The position numbers were made by a program, and so were the translations under genes. DNA of 64,000 nucleotides, from the NCBI GenBank assembly GCA_045837725.1, contig JBEWZL010000215.1, forward strand, positions 1 through 64,000, read 5' to 3'. The number at the start of each line of letters is the position of its first letter. Within the stretch, counting starts at the first letter, position 1. A model generated the notes under the pieces. The model did no database searches, was not told where the DNA came from, and worked only from the letters and a program-made list of their open reading frames with translations. This document shows positions 9,069-21,116 of this stretch, in pieces. Source of the stretch: Vermamoeba vermiformis (Eukaryota > Tubulinea > Echinamoebida).

Positions 9069-11190
9069 GGGTCAGGCCAGGTCCTCCAAATACTGGGGAC
9101 TTCGAGGGGAAATGCACAAGCTACCAGCATATCCCCTGCATGAGGAAAGGGGAAGTTAGGTGTTGGACCAAGGTCAAGACCTGGATTGGTCCCGAGAGGG
9201 GTCCAGGTGGGGAGCTGAGGGGTCTGGGTGGGGAAATGCAAGGATCAGGGCAGGTCGGGAGGGGGGGGTTCAACCAAATTGAGAGGGGACTTCAAGGGTG
9301 ATATGCACGAGGTACCAGGGTATCCCTGTGCAAAGAAAGGGGTGTGTTAGGTGTCGAAGGAAGGTCGAGACCCAGGGAGGTCTGGAGAGGGGTTTGATGG
9401 GGAAAGACAGGGGTCCGAGGGGGAAAGTACAGGGGTGGGGGCAGACAAGGGGGTGAACAGGGTGCGTCAACCAAATCGAGTGGGGACTTCGGGGGGATAT
9501 GCTGGAGGTACTGGGGTATCCCCTGCACGAAGAAAGGGGGAGGTTGCTTGTTGGCCTGAGGTCAAGACCCAGGTCAGTCCCAGGAGGTTGAGGGTTGATT
9601 TGATCAGACAAAGGGGAGGTTCAATTGAGCAGATAGGAGGAAGGAGGGGGGAAGTCCCCCACCCAGGTAAGTCGTCGGGTTGGGTCCACAGAACAGAATG
9701 GGACCTTCGAGGGGGATATGTGGGAGGTACCGGCATATCCCAGGCATGAGAAAGGGGGAGGGTAGGTTTTGTACCAAGGTCAAGACCCGGGTCAGTCCCA
9801 AGAGTGGTCCAGGTGGGGAAGTGCAAGGGGCAGGGGGTTGGGAAGGGGTCAGGCATGTCAACCAAATTGAGTGGGGACTTCAAAGGGGATATGCATGAGG
9901 TACCGGGGTATCCCCTGCATGAAGAAAGTGGAGGTTAGGAGTTGGACCAAGGTTGTGACCTGGGTAGGACAGGAGAGGGGCTTGATGGGGAAAGAGGGAG
10001 TCTGAGGGGGAAAGTACAGGGGTGGGTCAGGAGGGTGGTTGGGGTGGTTCAACCACTTCAAGTGGGAACTTCAAGGGGATATGCACGAGGTACCATATCC
10101 CCAATGTGAAGAACGGGGTGGGTTAGGTGTCGAAGGAAGGTCGTGACCCAGGTCAGTCCTGAGAGGGGTCATGGTGGGAAGCCAAGGAGTTCAGGTGGGG
10201 AGGTGCAAGGATCAGGGCAGGGCAGGAGGGTGGTCAGGGTGGGTCAACCAAATTGAGTGGAAACTTCAAGGGGTGAGGTACCAGGGTACCCCCTCCATGA
10301 ATACAGGGGAGGTTGGTTGTTGGCCTGAGGTCAAGACCCACGTCAGTCCCAGGAGGTTAAGGGTCGATCCAATGAAGGGGAGGTTCAATTGAGCACATGG
10401 GTGGAAAGAGGGGGAGGTCCCATGTCCAGGCAGGTTGTCAGCTTGGGTCTGCGGCATGGGACCTTCAAGGGGGATATGCAGGGGGTGTCAGGGCATCCAC
10501 AGAGTGAAAGATGGGGGGAGTTAGGTTCCCACCCATCCTACCCTCTGCCCAGCCACGTCAAGGCCCATAAGGTCAAACCTACAGGGCAGTGCAGGACCAA
10601 GCTGAGGACTGCCTAGGGGGACTCACAGTGGGGACAGGTGGCAGATGTGGTGAATGTAGGCCTCTCACAGTGAAGGAGGCAGAGGTTATGGACAGAGGCA
10701 AAATATTTGCTCCAAGTGATGGGACCTGAACCTCAAGGTCAAAACTTGAAAAGAGGGACAAATGCAATCTCACTTACCTGGTCTTCCACCAAGAGGCTGA
10801 TTGTTAGGCACAACAGGAGGTTGGGGGGTTAACCAAATTACATGGGACTTCAAGGCAAATCCGTGCAAGGTGTATCCCTTGCACAAAGCAAGAGGGAGGT
10901 TGGGTGTTGGACCAAGACCTGGGTCAGTCCCAGGAAGTTGAGGGTTGACTTGATTAGATGAACAGGAGGTTTGATTGAGCAGATGGCCCAGGGAGCAAGG
11001 TAGTCATCTGGGTGGGTCAATGGGATGGAGTGATAGCTTTGAGAGGGGTGTGGGAGGTTCTGGGGTAACCCCTGCATGAAGAAAGGGGGAGTTAGGTCAA
11101 GAAATGTCACCCAGGAAGCGTCAACTGGATTGAGCCAGCAAGGAGAAGTCCAGATCCAGGGTGGTGGGTGGTGATAGCTACCAATCACAG
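9060..11190 (+). repeat. G-rich satellite with four-unit higher-order repeat
   Basis: About ten to eleven units of 173-217 bp. Unit anchors (the GAAAGGGGGAGGTTAGGTG-like block after GGTATCCCCTGCATGA) lie near 9132, 9330, 9526, 9743, 9916, 10104, 10292, 10502, 10874 and 11070. Every fourth unit is more alike: 9132 with 9916 (GTTGGACCAAGG), 9330 with 10104 (GTGTCGAAGGAAGGTCG), 9526 with 10292 (TTGTTGGCCTGAGGTCAAG), and 9743 with 10502 (GGGACCTTC start). This gives a higher-order period of about 760-785 bp. The unit near 10874 matches the third type. The plus strand is strongly enriched in G over C. Open frames here on either strand (Pro-rich on minus) are by-products of composition, not genes. 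Confidence 0.9.
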
Positions 11191-11199
11191 GGTCACCCT

Positions 11200-13969
11200 T
11201 CAAAGCTGAGTTGAGCAGACAGGGTGGCTGAAAGTTGTATGTGATGGGTCAACAACTGTTTGAAGTGGGATACCCTGGCAACAAATAGACATGAAGTTAG
11301 ATCTATTGGGGATTGGATGTTACAGGCACTCAAAAAAGAGCAGAAATTCATCTACAGATGCCAGGACTTTGTCCAGGTAGTAGTGTGCACATACAAAGGT
11401 CACCAGTGGTGCCTGAGGAGCATGGTGGTCCTGGCCTGTAGCACCTTCAGGCAGCCTTCATTCAAGGTAATTGTCCGACCCTTAGATGGTCCAAGGTCTC
11501 CATCAGCCAATCAAAACATCCAAAGGGTCAGAGCTGGCAACTGTTGACAATTCCTCAAGGATCACCCTCTGTGGGTCAGAACCTTGAGAGAACAAGGCCC
11601 CAGACCCTTGACCAGGTTGGACCTGCAACCAAGGTGATAGGTTGCAAACCATTAATCAAACATGATAAGTGAGCTTGGCAAAGTCCAGTACTTCCAGTTC
11701 AGCCAAGTTGACCTCCCTTCCTGAGTCATAAAGGGATTAGAGAAATGGCATGCACTCAATAAGAGACATACCTGTGTTTTTTTATCAAATTGAAGGTTTC
11801 TTTTCTCCTTGCTTTACCAAGTTCAAGATCTGGGTAGCTTGGGTAGATTGCCTGTAAACTCGAATTAGAATCTCTTCTTGGGTCAGGAAAGGATTATCTC
11901 ACTGCAACTTTAATCTTTCCCCTCTCTGACTCAGGAAGGGATTTTCCCTCTCTGATTCAGGAAGGGACTCTTAATTTTGAATAAAACTTAGAAATTTTCT
12001 ATTCCCTTCCCTGTCTGCAAATATTGTACTTACAACATATTTGCAGACTTTCTGTTTATTGGGCAGCATCTGAGCTGTTTTCTTGTTGTCAAGCGTGGTG
12101 TTGTGTTTGTGAGGGGGAGTAAAATGATTTTTTTTTGTTTCCAAACATTACTATTGAATTTCCTCCCTTTTCATTTAGGGAGGATATTTTTTCCCTCCCT
12201 AACTGAGAGAGGGAAAGTTTTCTGCAAATTTTAATGTTGCTTCTCGAGTTTCAAATCCGTTACTGCGTAGCAGTTTGTCTTGGAGGAATTGGGGGGGAAA
12301 CCCCCCCACACCCCCCAGCAACATTTTTTCTCATTTTTTCTTTGCTTTCACCTTGCCAAAACCCCTTCAATCTCTGATTTTGACCTATTTTTGCCTGATT
12401 TTCCCTCAATTTTGGAATTTTCGCCTCAATTTCTGTCATTTTTCCCTTTTTCTTTCAAAATCCCTTCCTGTCTCAGGGAGGGATTGCCTCGTAGGGGAAA
12501 GGATCTTCATCACTCCCTGTCTTTCTTATTGAATTCCCTTCTTGAGCCAAAGAAGGATCGTCTTCAAAAACAGCTTTCACAACCCTAACCCCGATGTTTT
12601 TTGATATTTCTCATATAAATAATAACTCTGAAGATTTGACAAACAACTCATGACAAGCTTTGAATTGCAATTCCACCGGAATTTATTGTTTAAAGATGCT
12701 TGGATTGCTTGTCATATCTAAGAAACGACTATTTCTTCATATCAGGCCCATTATGCTTGGCAATGTACAAATTATTCAAAGGTCAAACCAACTTAGATCA
12801 GAATTATTTTCTTTTGCATAAGATTCTAGTTCCAAATAGTCATTTTTAATGCAAGACAATTATGGTGAGCAAAAGAAATAGACATGAGGGGCCAACTAAC
12901 CGCACTTATTTATTGGTAAGAAGAAAAGGCAGTTAAGCCAAAGAGCAGACTTCATCACATCAAGGCTTGAGTCAGCCATCTGCTCATCTTAGCCCCCAAA
13001 ACTGCCAATCCATGACAAACCAAATACATTTCTATTTCACAAAGACCCTGGATCCAATGGTCAATTATTGGCTCCACTGTCCATCCTTAATCCTAGATCC
13101 TGGATCTATTCTGTTCCTCTCTTAAGACATCCCTATCCTATGTACTCCTATTAATGGCATTGTATCAATGTTAATACTTTGCCAAAGATTCCCAATGCCA
13201 GCATGTCAGAGATTGCATGAATCTGAACAAACCAACTTTCATTTTATTTTTATTTTGATATCAACCAACCTACCCTCTCTCTTCCATTTTTTTCTTCATC
13301 CAACCTTAACAAACTCACCTGTGTGTGGATGCAACACTTGTGAAGTGGTTGGCTGGAGAGATTAAGGATTGGTTGTTGGAGACATTTCTGATGGAGACAT
13401 GAAATGCAAAGGTTTTTTGCGGATGAAAACTCCACAAACTATAATGCAGAGCACAACAAACAAAGATTTAGCTAAGTTATGTTTTTAAAGAAAACTGTTT
13501 TTATTGCAGTGAAAGCAATTGAGTTACATCAATGGTGTTAGCAACTAGTTGCTTGAGAATACTTTCATTTCTTTTATTCAACACACCAAAGGCAGTTTGG
13601 ATGTTTATAATTTCCTTCACAATTTGTTTCTCAAGTGTGAAGCTTCACCCCTCAAATAAGGTATTGTCAAGAAGCCCACATCCCAGTACACCCTCAAAGC
13701 AAGGACAATCAGGCAGGCAAATTGAAGGAAAAACCAGGAAGAATCAGCTCTGTATCAAATAAATACAGTGTACCTTCAGAACTTGAAAATGAAAAGGAAG
13801 AAGAAAAAACACTGAAAAGATCTGGCCAAAACAAAACACCAAGCTGGCAAATTGACAAACTTCTCCAAATAACCATTGATACAAGGGCTTTGATCATGCA
13901 AGTAAAGCCAAGGGAGAGCCAGCTAAAATTACTCAATTTTTTTTCAACCACATTGTTTAAGTAAGTAAT
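11200..13969. other. Gene-poor, repeat-derived region
   Basis: I find no gene I can support. Positions 11260-11547 hold an open plus frame without recognisable domains. Positions 11,700-12,000 and 12,460-12,560 carry more TCAGGAAGGGATT-type words. A C-run/G-run pair lies near 12,289-12,317, followed by a T-rich, low-complexity stretch. Positions 12,600-13,700 are AT-rich unique-looking sequence. An 80-residue open plus frame at 13722-13964 (charged N-terminus, then WQIDKLLQITIDTRAL) ends in a T-run. I cannot assign it, and it may be a remnant. The region ends where the hydrolase gene's last exon begins at 13970. Confidence 0.5.
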
Positions 13970-16900
13970 TTATTGAATAATGGTACAAGTATCTCTAATA
14001 CACCCTTCTTTTGCATCACAGTATTGGTTAATAATGCCTGTTTCTAAAAAGTCATGCATTTGGTCTTGGCCTGCTTTCTCTCTGTATAAAAGTTGACTAT
14101 TAGAAGACATAGGAGAAAAATGAAAGAATACATACGCTCTTGGGCAGCCATGGGTATTATACAACTGATTTGGGGGTATGTTGTTATAGGGAGCAAGAGG
14201 AATGTCTCTGTATTTCCAAAGAACTATTCCACTGCCATTGAATGGAGCAGTGCGTTCTAATGCAAGATTAGAGTTGATTTGTCAAATTTGTGCAGCATAT
14301 AAATGTACCTGGAATGCCCCACAAAGGTTCATAAGCAGGAGCGATGGCTGAGGCATTGTAAGCACGTGCAATAATTTGAGCAGCGAGGGGAGTGACTAGC
14401 GCATCACCATATGCTGCCTGAATAAGTACTTGCTTGGAGGGAATGCCTGGCTGCACATCACGATTCATCAGCGTCAACCAACCACCCGCCTCAGCCGAGT
14501 CCCAAAAGGACTGTATTAAGGAAAATACAATACGAATGTCGAACCAAGAGTAGAACTGCAACTTCATGAACTCTGCGTACATTGTGAACGCTGTTGATCG
14601 CCCAAGCAGAAGTGCAAACGGAGCGCCGGGAACACCGAGGGTGAGACGAGTGAACTCGGGGTGGTAAGCGCCAAAACCACCGCCAACAATGCCACCTTGA
14701 GAGACGCCATAGTATTGGCGCGGAGTATCGGGGGTAATGATCGAGACACCATTGAACTTCAAAGCATCGTCTTGACTCACCTTGTTCATGAGCATCTTCA
14801 AGCCAACCACTCGACTGGCCCAGCCTTGATTGACGGACTCGGGCAAAATCGGGAATGTCGAAACATCGTTGATGAGAATACGGGCCACGATCATCACATC
14901 AAAAGCGCACATGCCGTACCAATCAGTTGCGTAGTAGACCCAATCGTAGTTGTTGGCTATCATCGCTAACATGGTGGCGTTGTAAGATTGGTCGCGGAGA
15001 CCGAACAAACCGTGACCAAACTCAAGCACCATCTTTGCGGGACGAGGATTCGAGGTCAGTGAGCAGGGAACACGCACGACAAAGTTGGTGTTGCGATTAC
15101 CAGTTGACTGTGGCTCCATAACTCGCTTGCCACCGTTCTCCCTTGGCAGCATTGAGCCGCGAGCAGTGCCATTCAAATAGTTGGGAGTGGTAAAGTGACC
15201 TGAAGCAATAATTAAGCAACGAATTCACTCTTCAAATAACTGGACTTACCCCAAATCGTTCGACCAAATGTACGATTGGCAGTGGCACCGCACTCTTTGT
15301 CGTCAATGCGATCAATCACGTACGTGAACTTGTTCTCGTTGTACAACTTGATTGCATCATCGCGCATGTGCTGGGCACGACCGAGGAGACTCTTCATTGA
15401 GGTCGTGTGGAAGTCCCAAGCAAGTTGAATTTCTTCGCGAGCGAAACCTGATGTAATTGCAGTTCAGAACTAATTAACTCGAAGTAAACTTTGTCTTACC
15501 TTGAGCAGCAAGGGTAGGGAAGATCAAAGTGTTGTATAACTGAGACGTGCCATCGTCACTCGTTGTCTTGTCAATCAGCACCTTCATGCCAGCAGTCGCA
15601 GGAATGACTTCGCCCTTCGAGTTGGTCATACGTCTGATGCCCACAACATAATGCGTGTTGAACTCGAGCGACACAGCAGGTTGCATAATTATCATAGGCC
15701 AGTGCGGGTCTACACGGTCGATTTCAACCCAGTGCGGCACTCGCTCGCCGGTCTTCGTGTCAATCAAAATTGAGCTGACATTTGACGCGCTGTACAGCTC
15801 AATGTTCCACCAGGGCACCATCGTGTCATTTGTGACATCGGGCAAGTTGAACAAGAGCGGTGCAGTCGTTGAAAATCCATCGAGATCGTTCCAATTCTCG
15901 GGATTAATGTGCGTGCCTCGCTTGGTGATCGGCAGTGTGCGCGGACCAATGTTGACACGGTAGCCAGTCTCTGTCGAGCTATCAACGGCTAAGTAATACG
16001 ATGACGGATACGGCAAAATGCACGCCGTAGTGTCGATAGGATTGCATTGGTCGAAACAAGCTGGATCGGATCGATCGGCGCAAGGATCACCGTAGTTTGT
16101 ACCAGACTGCACAGCTGACACAATAGACAATATGACGAAGATGACTATCACGATAAATACTGCAATATAGGCAACGTATTTAGCGGCAAATAACGCGCGG
16201 CGTTGATGTTCGTTCTTGGTTGGCACGTTGTACGGCTTGTCGTTCGATTGCTTGAGCCATCTCAACTTCAATGCAGTGACGACGATGAGAGCTGCGACAA
16301 GTCAAAGTGTACGTTAGTAACAGTACAAAATTGAATCACAATTCGTGCGGGAAATTCGGTAACAAAATGGGACGCGCAATATCAATTCGGGACTCTAAAC
16401 AGATTCTTGACATACAAAGAATTTGTCTCCTAATATGAGTTATTATTATTATTATGCACGTACCTAAACAGATTGCCATCGCGAATGCACTGAAGACAAA
16501 GTAAAAAACGAGACCGCTCCAAAGCCACGCCCAGTCTTCATTAATTTCACCAGTTGGCTCGAATAAGTAAGGCATGAATACTTTAGGAATGAGCACTATA
16601 AACGCGATTAAATTGATGCAAAATTCGAGGCCCAACCAAGAAATGTAGATGATCTCCAAAACCGCATAACGCTTTCGAGTGAAAACAAACGCTAAATAAA
16701 GCATAGTGGTTAATTTATATTATGGTTGTAATTTTGGCGAACTTCATCGTACCTAACCCCAAGAAAAACCAATCCAACAAAAGTTCTAACATGAATGGCA
16801 GCACAACAAAGTAAAGACCAAGCCATTGATAGAGACCAAATGCTGCAAATAATCGCAACGATACGACACCGAATGCGATATTTAGGTAGGTCTGCAGCTG

Positions 16901-17108
16901 TGTGACGATCTGGTGATCCGCGTGTCAGTTGCAATTTTCAATTAATGTCAATAGAAATTATGGACTTCGTTATTCGGCGTTATTTAAAATATTATCTGAG
17001 TTGATATTTTTGAATGCTTGCCTTGATTTTTTTTGAGTCGGTTGCAGATCCATTACTTTTGGGAGTCTTGCCTGGAGTTTCCAGCTCGATGGCTCCTTTG
17101 TTGCTCAT
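13970..17108 (-). CDS. Multi-pass membrane protein with alpha/beta-hydrolase domain
   Basis: A spliced gene of about seven exons with stop at 13970. The proposed start is at 17108 (MSNKGAIELETPGK). Its first intron may use a GC-AG donor (AAG/GCAAGC near 17018), and the second exon begins near 16909. The N-terminal part has about five to six hydrophobic segments (for example YLNIAFGVVSLRLFAAFGLY, LEFCINLIAFIVLI, YVAYIAVFIVIVIFVILSIV). A luminal or extracellular region of about 550 residues follows, with paired Cys and many N-glycosylation sequons. It contains a nucleophile elbow GVSQGG inside YYGVSQGGIVGGG and an oxyanion-type stretch EFGHGLFG. The last exon (about 14244-13970) completes it with Cys-rich HGCPRAYVFFHFSP and a short tail. 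The substrate is unknown; a lipase or esterase is the simplest guess. It is divergent from the amino-acid transporter. Confidence 0.75.
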
Positions 17109-17729
17109 CGTTGCTCGTGGATTGTTGAATCAAACAACGGCACAAGAGATTTTGTGCGATATTGTGTCACATGCATGAGACAAAAACTGACAGGCTAGGA
17201 ACACGTGCGGGAGCAAGTAACCTCCACAAAAAAATAAAATTATTAAAAAACAACTGTTTGAAAAAAACAAATCAAATTTGATTTCGATTTCACCGAATTA
17301 TTACTGCTAGCAGAAATTTTATCATATTGAAAATAAAAATAAAATTATTATTGTAGTCAGCCTAACTGATCAACAACTACCACAATAATCGCGCAATTGC
17401 TGACCGACTTACATTATTGTAATAATAAAAGTTTTGTAGATGACAAAGAGGCTATTATACAGCCTGTATAATTGCAATCGCGCGATTCTTGTACTCCAAT
17501 AATTGCCATAAACCCGCCATATCCAGCACTTAGTGTTGTTTTGAGGGAAGAATGGAAGACAAAGAAGCTGCAAAAGTTTCATTTAGAGCTAAAAATAGTG
17601 CACAAAACTTTTGCGGGCTCCAAAAAGTCTAAAATACGCGCTGGTAGCTGAATTCTAGAACCACACGTAATTTTGAGAATAATCAAATCGAAAGACATCA
17701 AGACAATCGAATTAATCACGAAATATTAA
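17109..17729. promoter_or_regulatory. Divergent intergenic region
   Basis: About 620 bp between the hydrolase start (minus) and the transporter start (plus). It is AT-rich, with A-runs near 17229-17270, an ACACGTGCGGGAGC block near 17202, and ATTATTGTARTCAG / CTACCACAATAAT partly inverted words near 17345 and 17380. It probably holds two promoters. I see no RNA gene or coding frame. Confidence 0.45.
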
Positions 17730-19532
17730 TGGACAATCGAGAATCCGGAGTTGGTATGCCTTTAAATTGCACTTGCATAATTAATTTAAATTATTTGGTA
17801 ATATTTTTAATTAATTCATGCTAATTTCAGACGGATCCGACGATAGTATCAAAGTCGAGTGGCGTGCACCTGTCGAAGAAAGAGATTATCAAATGTAAGC
17901 ACCCTAAAATTACCAAACATTTTTAATTAATATACGTAGACGGTCCGATGCTCGTATAGATAATTATGATGGCGACGGATCTGTAGAACTGCAACCCGAG
18001 ATCGGTCAGCTGGAAGAAGTGGTGGAAGTGCCGGCTAAACCGAGCATCGCCAATGCCATTTACAATTTGGTAAGCATTCGAACTGTTTCTAAACTTTACT
18101 AAAGAGATCTCAATCAGCTAAATTACATTGTTGGAGCTGGTATATTAGGCCTTCCCTATGCCTTCAGACAGTCGGGTGTATTATTAGGATTGATACTATT
18201 ACTTTGCGTGGGCTTAGCTACGGTTTATTCTTTTTATTTATTGTTGTGGAGCAGTGACATTTCAAAGCGTAAGTAAATGTGTCGCACCGTATTTCTGTTG
18301 TAAGTTAACACGCTTCGATTAGAATATTCGTACGAATCACTGGCGCGGCACGGCATGGGCAATAAGGCCTCAACAATCGTGAAATGCATTATTATCATCG
18401 ACTCGTTCGGCACTCTTTCGGCCTATCTCATTGTCGTAGCCGATGCAGCACGAGTGTTCTTTGCAATTTTCTTGGAAGAAGGCAACATCTTGCTCGACAA
18501 ACGCGTGCTGATTTTGCTCTCGCTCGTAAGTCAAGCAAAGTTACCTCCGTGACATGTGCTGACCGACAACAGATTTTAATTCTGCCACTGTCGCTGTTAC
18601 GCAAGATTGAAGCACTCGGATTCACCTCGCTGCTATCATTATTGCCCTTGGGGTTCCTGTTAATATTGCAAATCATATTCTTGGGCACACTCGGAGTCGG
18701 TGAAGGCGTGGCCATGTTCAAGAGCAGTTTTTTCTTGGCCCTGCCGATATTCGTATTTGCATTCTCATCGCAACAAGCTTTCTTTCCAATTTACAACGGT
18801 CAGTCCTATAATATTATATTAATATAACACTATTAATATGGTACTAATGATCGCTGCAGAGTTGAAAGAGAAGAGCGGTGAACATCGTGACATGAATCGT
18901 GTGGTATTGATCTCGGTATCGATCACAATATTCTCTTATTTCACGAGCGGTTTGTTCGGCGTGTTGGTATTCCCGACCACCGCTAATGGTACGTAATTAC
19001 GGAGAACGAAGATCAAGATCCGCGGACTGACCTCATCAAAAAGGCAACATCTTGAACAGCTACCCGCACAACCTTGCAGTGTACATATTGATCTTCTCGA
19101 CGGCCGTTAGTATCATCTTGTCCTATCCCGTCATTCTTTATCCGTGCCGCTACTCAGTCGATCGACTCTTCTTCCCGTCAAAAGAGTTCTCGTATCCCCG
19201 TTTCGTTATTGAGACAATCGTGCTGATTCTATTGTCTATAGGTAAGTCATTAACGAGGTATTGAAAATCCTTCTAACACCCTGCTAGGCATTGCAACACT
19301 GATCCCTTCATTTGCGACGATTCTCGGCTTGTTTGGCTCGCTGACAAATACAGCAGTTGGATATATCCTTCCCTCCTTATTCTTTTTAACTGCAGACACG
19401 CGCCCAATCAAAGAATCAAAAAGGAAGTGGGGAGCCTTAGCGCTGATGATTATTGGAGGCGGATGTGGTCTTATTTCGGCCGTCTTGATCATTAAAGACT
19501 ATGTCGAAAGCTTTAATCCACAAGATGCGTAA
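17730..19532 (+). CDS. Amino-acid transporter, AAAP/SLC38 family
   Basis: About nine exons encode roughly 480 residues. A hydrophilic, acidic N-terminus (DGSDDSIKVEWRAPVEERDY, then a second exon beginning RSDARIDNYDGDG) is followed by the hallmark first helix NYIVGAGILGLPYAFRQSG. About ten further hydrophobic helices can be read through the exons at 18118-18269, 18323-18528, 18572-18799, 18861-18990, 19044-19241 and 19287-19532. The family moves neutral amino acids across plasma or vacuolar/lysosomal membranes, coupled to Na+ or H+. Substrate choice cannot be read here. The gene ends with a lysine/serine-rich loop and a final helix before SFNPQDA. The next gene starts only 90 bp downstream on the same strand. 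Confidence 0.9.
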
Positions 19533-19621
19533 AAAATGCATGTCAATTAACAAAAATGTAAATACTAAAAATCCAACCCAAAACGCCAATCTTATTTAGC
19601 AAATACACGGATGCACCACAA

Positions 19622-21035
19622 ATGAACCGAAGAGTTGTAACTGGAGCACTTGCATTATTTATTTTAGTCAACCTATATTTTCTTAGTCAGTCCTCTTTCT
19701 TTAACAAAAAATCGGGACAACCGCAACCTAATCCAGCAAATCCGCCCAAAAAGGACGAGAATGGTAAACCCAATAATGAGAATAATAATGTAGATAATGA
19801 AAACAAAAATAATGAAGAGGAGAATATGAATAACGAAGAAAGCGAAAATGAAAACGAAAATAATAATGGTGAAGAGGACACCGACAATAATAACGACGAA
19901 AATGATAACGATAGTAAGTAATATTATGCAATATTATTTACGCACAATATAATTTATTACGACATTTTAACTAAATTTAAATAATATTTCAGGTCCTACG
20001 TTGTTCGAGCCCACAGCTGTAAAGCCGTTGGATAAGAATTATAAACTATGTATTGGTGTACATTCAGCTCGTTCTTATTATGAAAAACGAAGGTAATGCA
20101 ACGCAAATAATTCCGTAATTTCCTTGCAAATCCGTTTGTTTTTCGTTAATTAACCCCTTTGCACTGAATGCAGCTCCATTCGTGAATCATGGCTGCGTGT
20201 CGCAAAATCCATGAATAATGTGCTCGTTCGATTTACTGTTGGTGATCAAGGACCTGCAGATGAGAATTCACAAATAGGAACCGATTTGCAACAGGAAGTC
20301 AAAGAGTACGCGATACTTGATAATATTCTCTTATGCTCGTGTTACTGATATTAGTCTGTTGCAGTCACGCGGACATTGCCTTGTTGCCAATGGTTGACAC
20401 GTACAACAATTTGACTCGCAAAACTGCCACGTGGTTGTGGTGGACCGCGCACATGCACGCACAGGGTCACTTCTCGTGCGAGTACGTGATGAAGACTGAT
20501 GACGACACGTGGGTCAATGTCGGAGCTGTTGTCGAGCGATTGAAAGACAAGCCCAAGCAGAAGATGGCTTACGCGTACTGGCGCGGTCCTGAGAATGTGT
20601 AAGTGATCACAATGAACGGCAAAATAGTCACGTGATTAATTATTCACGCACAGACATCGTGGTGGCAAGTGGGGTGAGCCTGATTGGCCCGTGGACAAAT
20701 ATCCGCAATACCCACACGCAGCTGGTACGTAGAATTTAGTGGCTCTTTTAGCGCACAATTATATTGATAATATCTGCACAGGTTACATTTTAAGCTCGGA
20801 TTTGGCCACCTTCTTGGGCAACGCGTTCATGGACGGATGGTTGAAACCTTACGCGAATGAAGACGCGAACATGGGCATTTGGTTGTCCATGGTCAGACAC
20901 GAGAAAATCGGCGAGTCAGGATTCTACGGCAATCACTGCTACGATAGCGTGCTCACGTTGTACGGACAGACCGCCGAGAAGATTGTGCAAATGGGTCAGA
21001 ACTTTGACAAGTGCGGCAGGCCTTGCAGATGTTAA
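19622..21035 (+). CDS. Glycosyltransferase family 31, beta-1,3-galactosyltransferase-like
   Basis: A type II membrane protein in about seven exons. It has a short cytoplasmic MNRR, a signal anchor (VVTGALALFILVNLYFL) and a long Asn/Glu/Asp-rich low-complexity stem (about residues 35-98, one exon ending at 19915). The luminal catalytic domain has LCIGVHSARS, then SSIRESWLR (the RxxIRxTW-like motif of GT31), the metal-binding KTDDDTWV and the EDANMGIWL block that corresponds to EDVxxG. The C-terminus has CGRPCRC. The family adds beta-1,3-linked Gal or GlcNAc to glycans in the Golgi; the exact acceptor is unknown. The asparagine-rich stem is a lineage feature and probably a spacer. An AATAAA polyadenylation-like signal lies at 21051. 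The gene is convergent with the PKS, 82 bp away. Confidence 0.88.
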
Positions 21036-21116
21036 TGGCAAGATTGTAGAATAAATAGCTTCTTATGTAATTAAAATGGCAAAAATGTTTATTTAAAATT
21101 CGAACAGCAAGTTACG

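Noticed and set aside
9053-10773. Long Pro-rich open frames on the minus strand and Gly/Arg-rich ones on the plus strand
   Set aside because: They follow the period of the satellite unit and its base bias; no start, splice or domain support.
12275-12588. Plus-strand frames after the G/C-run near 12,290
   Set aside because: Phe/Ser/Pro-rich low complexity from a T- and C-rich stretch; no homology or splicing evidence.
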